The notes beneath the pieces were generated by a model, which saw only the letters and a list, made by a program, of their open reading frames with translations, searched no databases and was not told the origin of the DNA. Shown piece by piece: positions 63,510-64,000 of a stretch of 64,000 nt of DNA. The stretch lies in the NCBI GenBank assembly GCA_016794525.1, contig JAEUJY010000034.1:1-64000 (forward strand), written 5' to 3'. Each line of letters begins with the position of its first letter. The stretch's first letter is position 1. The stretch comes from Myxococcales bacterium. Its GTDB lineage: Bacteria; Myxococcota_A; Polyangia; Haliangiales; Haliangiaceae. Both the position numbers and the translations under genes were made by a program.

Positions 63510-63626
63510 TAGATTTTGTGCGGCGCGGCAGGGTGGTTGGCCAGGCGCGGTCGGGCTCGGCCGCGGCGTGGAGGTTCCCGGGCGCGGCGCGGCGCGGCCT
63601 GCGGGCGGGCGTGGCACCCTCGCGGC

Positions 63627-64000
63627 ATGACCGACTTCCCTTCGACCGCGATCATCACCGGGGCGTCGCGCGGCATGGGCGCGCTCATCGCCGAGGCGCT
63701 CGCCAAGCGCGGGGTCGGGCTGGTGCTCGCCGCGCGCGACGCCGCCGGGCTCGAGGCCACGCGCGACCGGTGCGCGCGGCACGGCCACGCGGTGCACGTC
63801 GTGCCGACCGACGTCGCCGACCCGCGCCAGCTCGCGGCGCTGGTCGCGACCGCCACCGCGCGGCTCGGCGCGCTCGACCTGCTGGTCAACAACGCCGGCA
63901 TCGAAGAGGTGGGCTTCTTCGAGGACATGACGCCCGAGGAGATCGAGCTGCACGCGCGGGTCAACCTGATCGCGCCGATGCAGCTCGCGCGCGCGGTGTT
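63627..64000 (+). CDS. Short-chain dehydrogenase/reductase (partial, runs off window)
   Basis: The frame from the ATG at 63627 is open to the window edge (124 codons). The N-terminal NAD(P)-binding motif is ITGASRGMGALIAEALAKRG, with VLAARD after it, VPTDVAD (the D-V contact) and LLVNNAGIEEVG (the NNAG motif). The catalytic Ser-Tyr-Lys lie beyond the window. It diverges from the KAS III-like gene; a joint role in acyl or polyketide-type chemistry is possible. Confidence 0.9.
   Translation, partial: MTDFPSTAIITGASRGMGALIAEALAKRGVGLVLAARDAAGLEATRDRCARHGHAVHVVPTDVADPRQLAALVATATARLGALDLLVNNAGIEEVGFFEDMTPEEIELHARVNLIAPMQLARAV

Overview
The window is very GC-rich and reads as a chromosome segment of a myxobacterium-type organism (Myxococcota, most likely Polyangia/Haliangiales). 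This placement is inferred from three things: a serine protease with a MYXO-CTERM-like tail, two large Hanks-type Ser/Thr kinases with C-terminal beta-propellers, and a profusion of lipoproteins whose lipobox is followed by Asp/Ala/Pro linkers (DAPIDAP-like). There are no rRNA or tRNA genes that I can recognise.

Positions 1-10,440 form an accessory, toxin-rich island. The end of an IS21-like element (1-141) interrupts an rhs gene. That gene is also split by an in-frame TGA at 1315, but its 3' part (1324-5541) is intact and ends in an HNH nuclease tip overlapping a SUKH-type immunity gene (5523-6017). Next come an 87-bp tandem repeat, a REP-associated tyrosine transposase, an RHH/GNAT toxin-antitoxin pair, a wrecked Uma2-type gene, and a complete AbiEi/AbiEii type IV pair with a large inverted-repeat operator.

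Positions 10,485-35,100 are mostly ordinary: a nucleotidyltransferase, GNAT proteins, two Ser/Thr kinases, an AraC/VOC divergent pair, a PanE-like reductase, a CotH-type lipoprotein, an S37-type peptidase and FtsK. Two unusual loci lie here. One is a pair of secreted proteins with what look like two ExbD-like domains each (16,686 and 18,117). The other is a segmental duplication that copied a lipoprotein gene together with the last codons of ftsK (29,651-32,409); both copies carry about 14 GTGCCC hexamers.

Positions 35,261-52,445 hold envelope lipoproteins, a trypsin-like protease, a small Hc1 histone-like protein, a protein with CDAAMYYDSD repeats, an aldolase, an aldo-keto reductase, an FHA/winged-helix protein, DUF4349, DUF3332 and DUF4139 proteins, and a tandem pair of small lipoproteins. 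Two intergenic regions (38,734-38,950 and 43,465-43,673) carry arrays of the same perfect 12-bp palindrome TCCCACGTGGGA, the second with nine exact copies every 24-25 bp. The first is followed by a second palindrome family with TGTCCGG/CCGGACA arms, also seen next to the transposase near 7.6 kb.

Positions 52,626-58,350 look like one operon of five exported lipoproteins: one with an Asp-rich linker, three tandem paralogues with a lectin/endostatin-like domain, and a lipoprotein carrying a PEP-synthase-type ATP-grasp domain. The window ends with an orphan DUF4157 (eCIS-associated) protein, an MFS transporter and a KAS III-like enzyme that each have operator-like palindromes, a fasciclin lipoprotein, and the start of an SDR gene.
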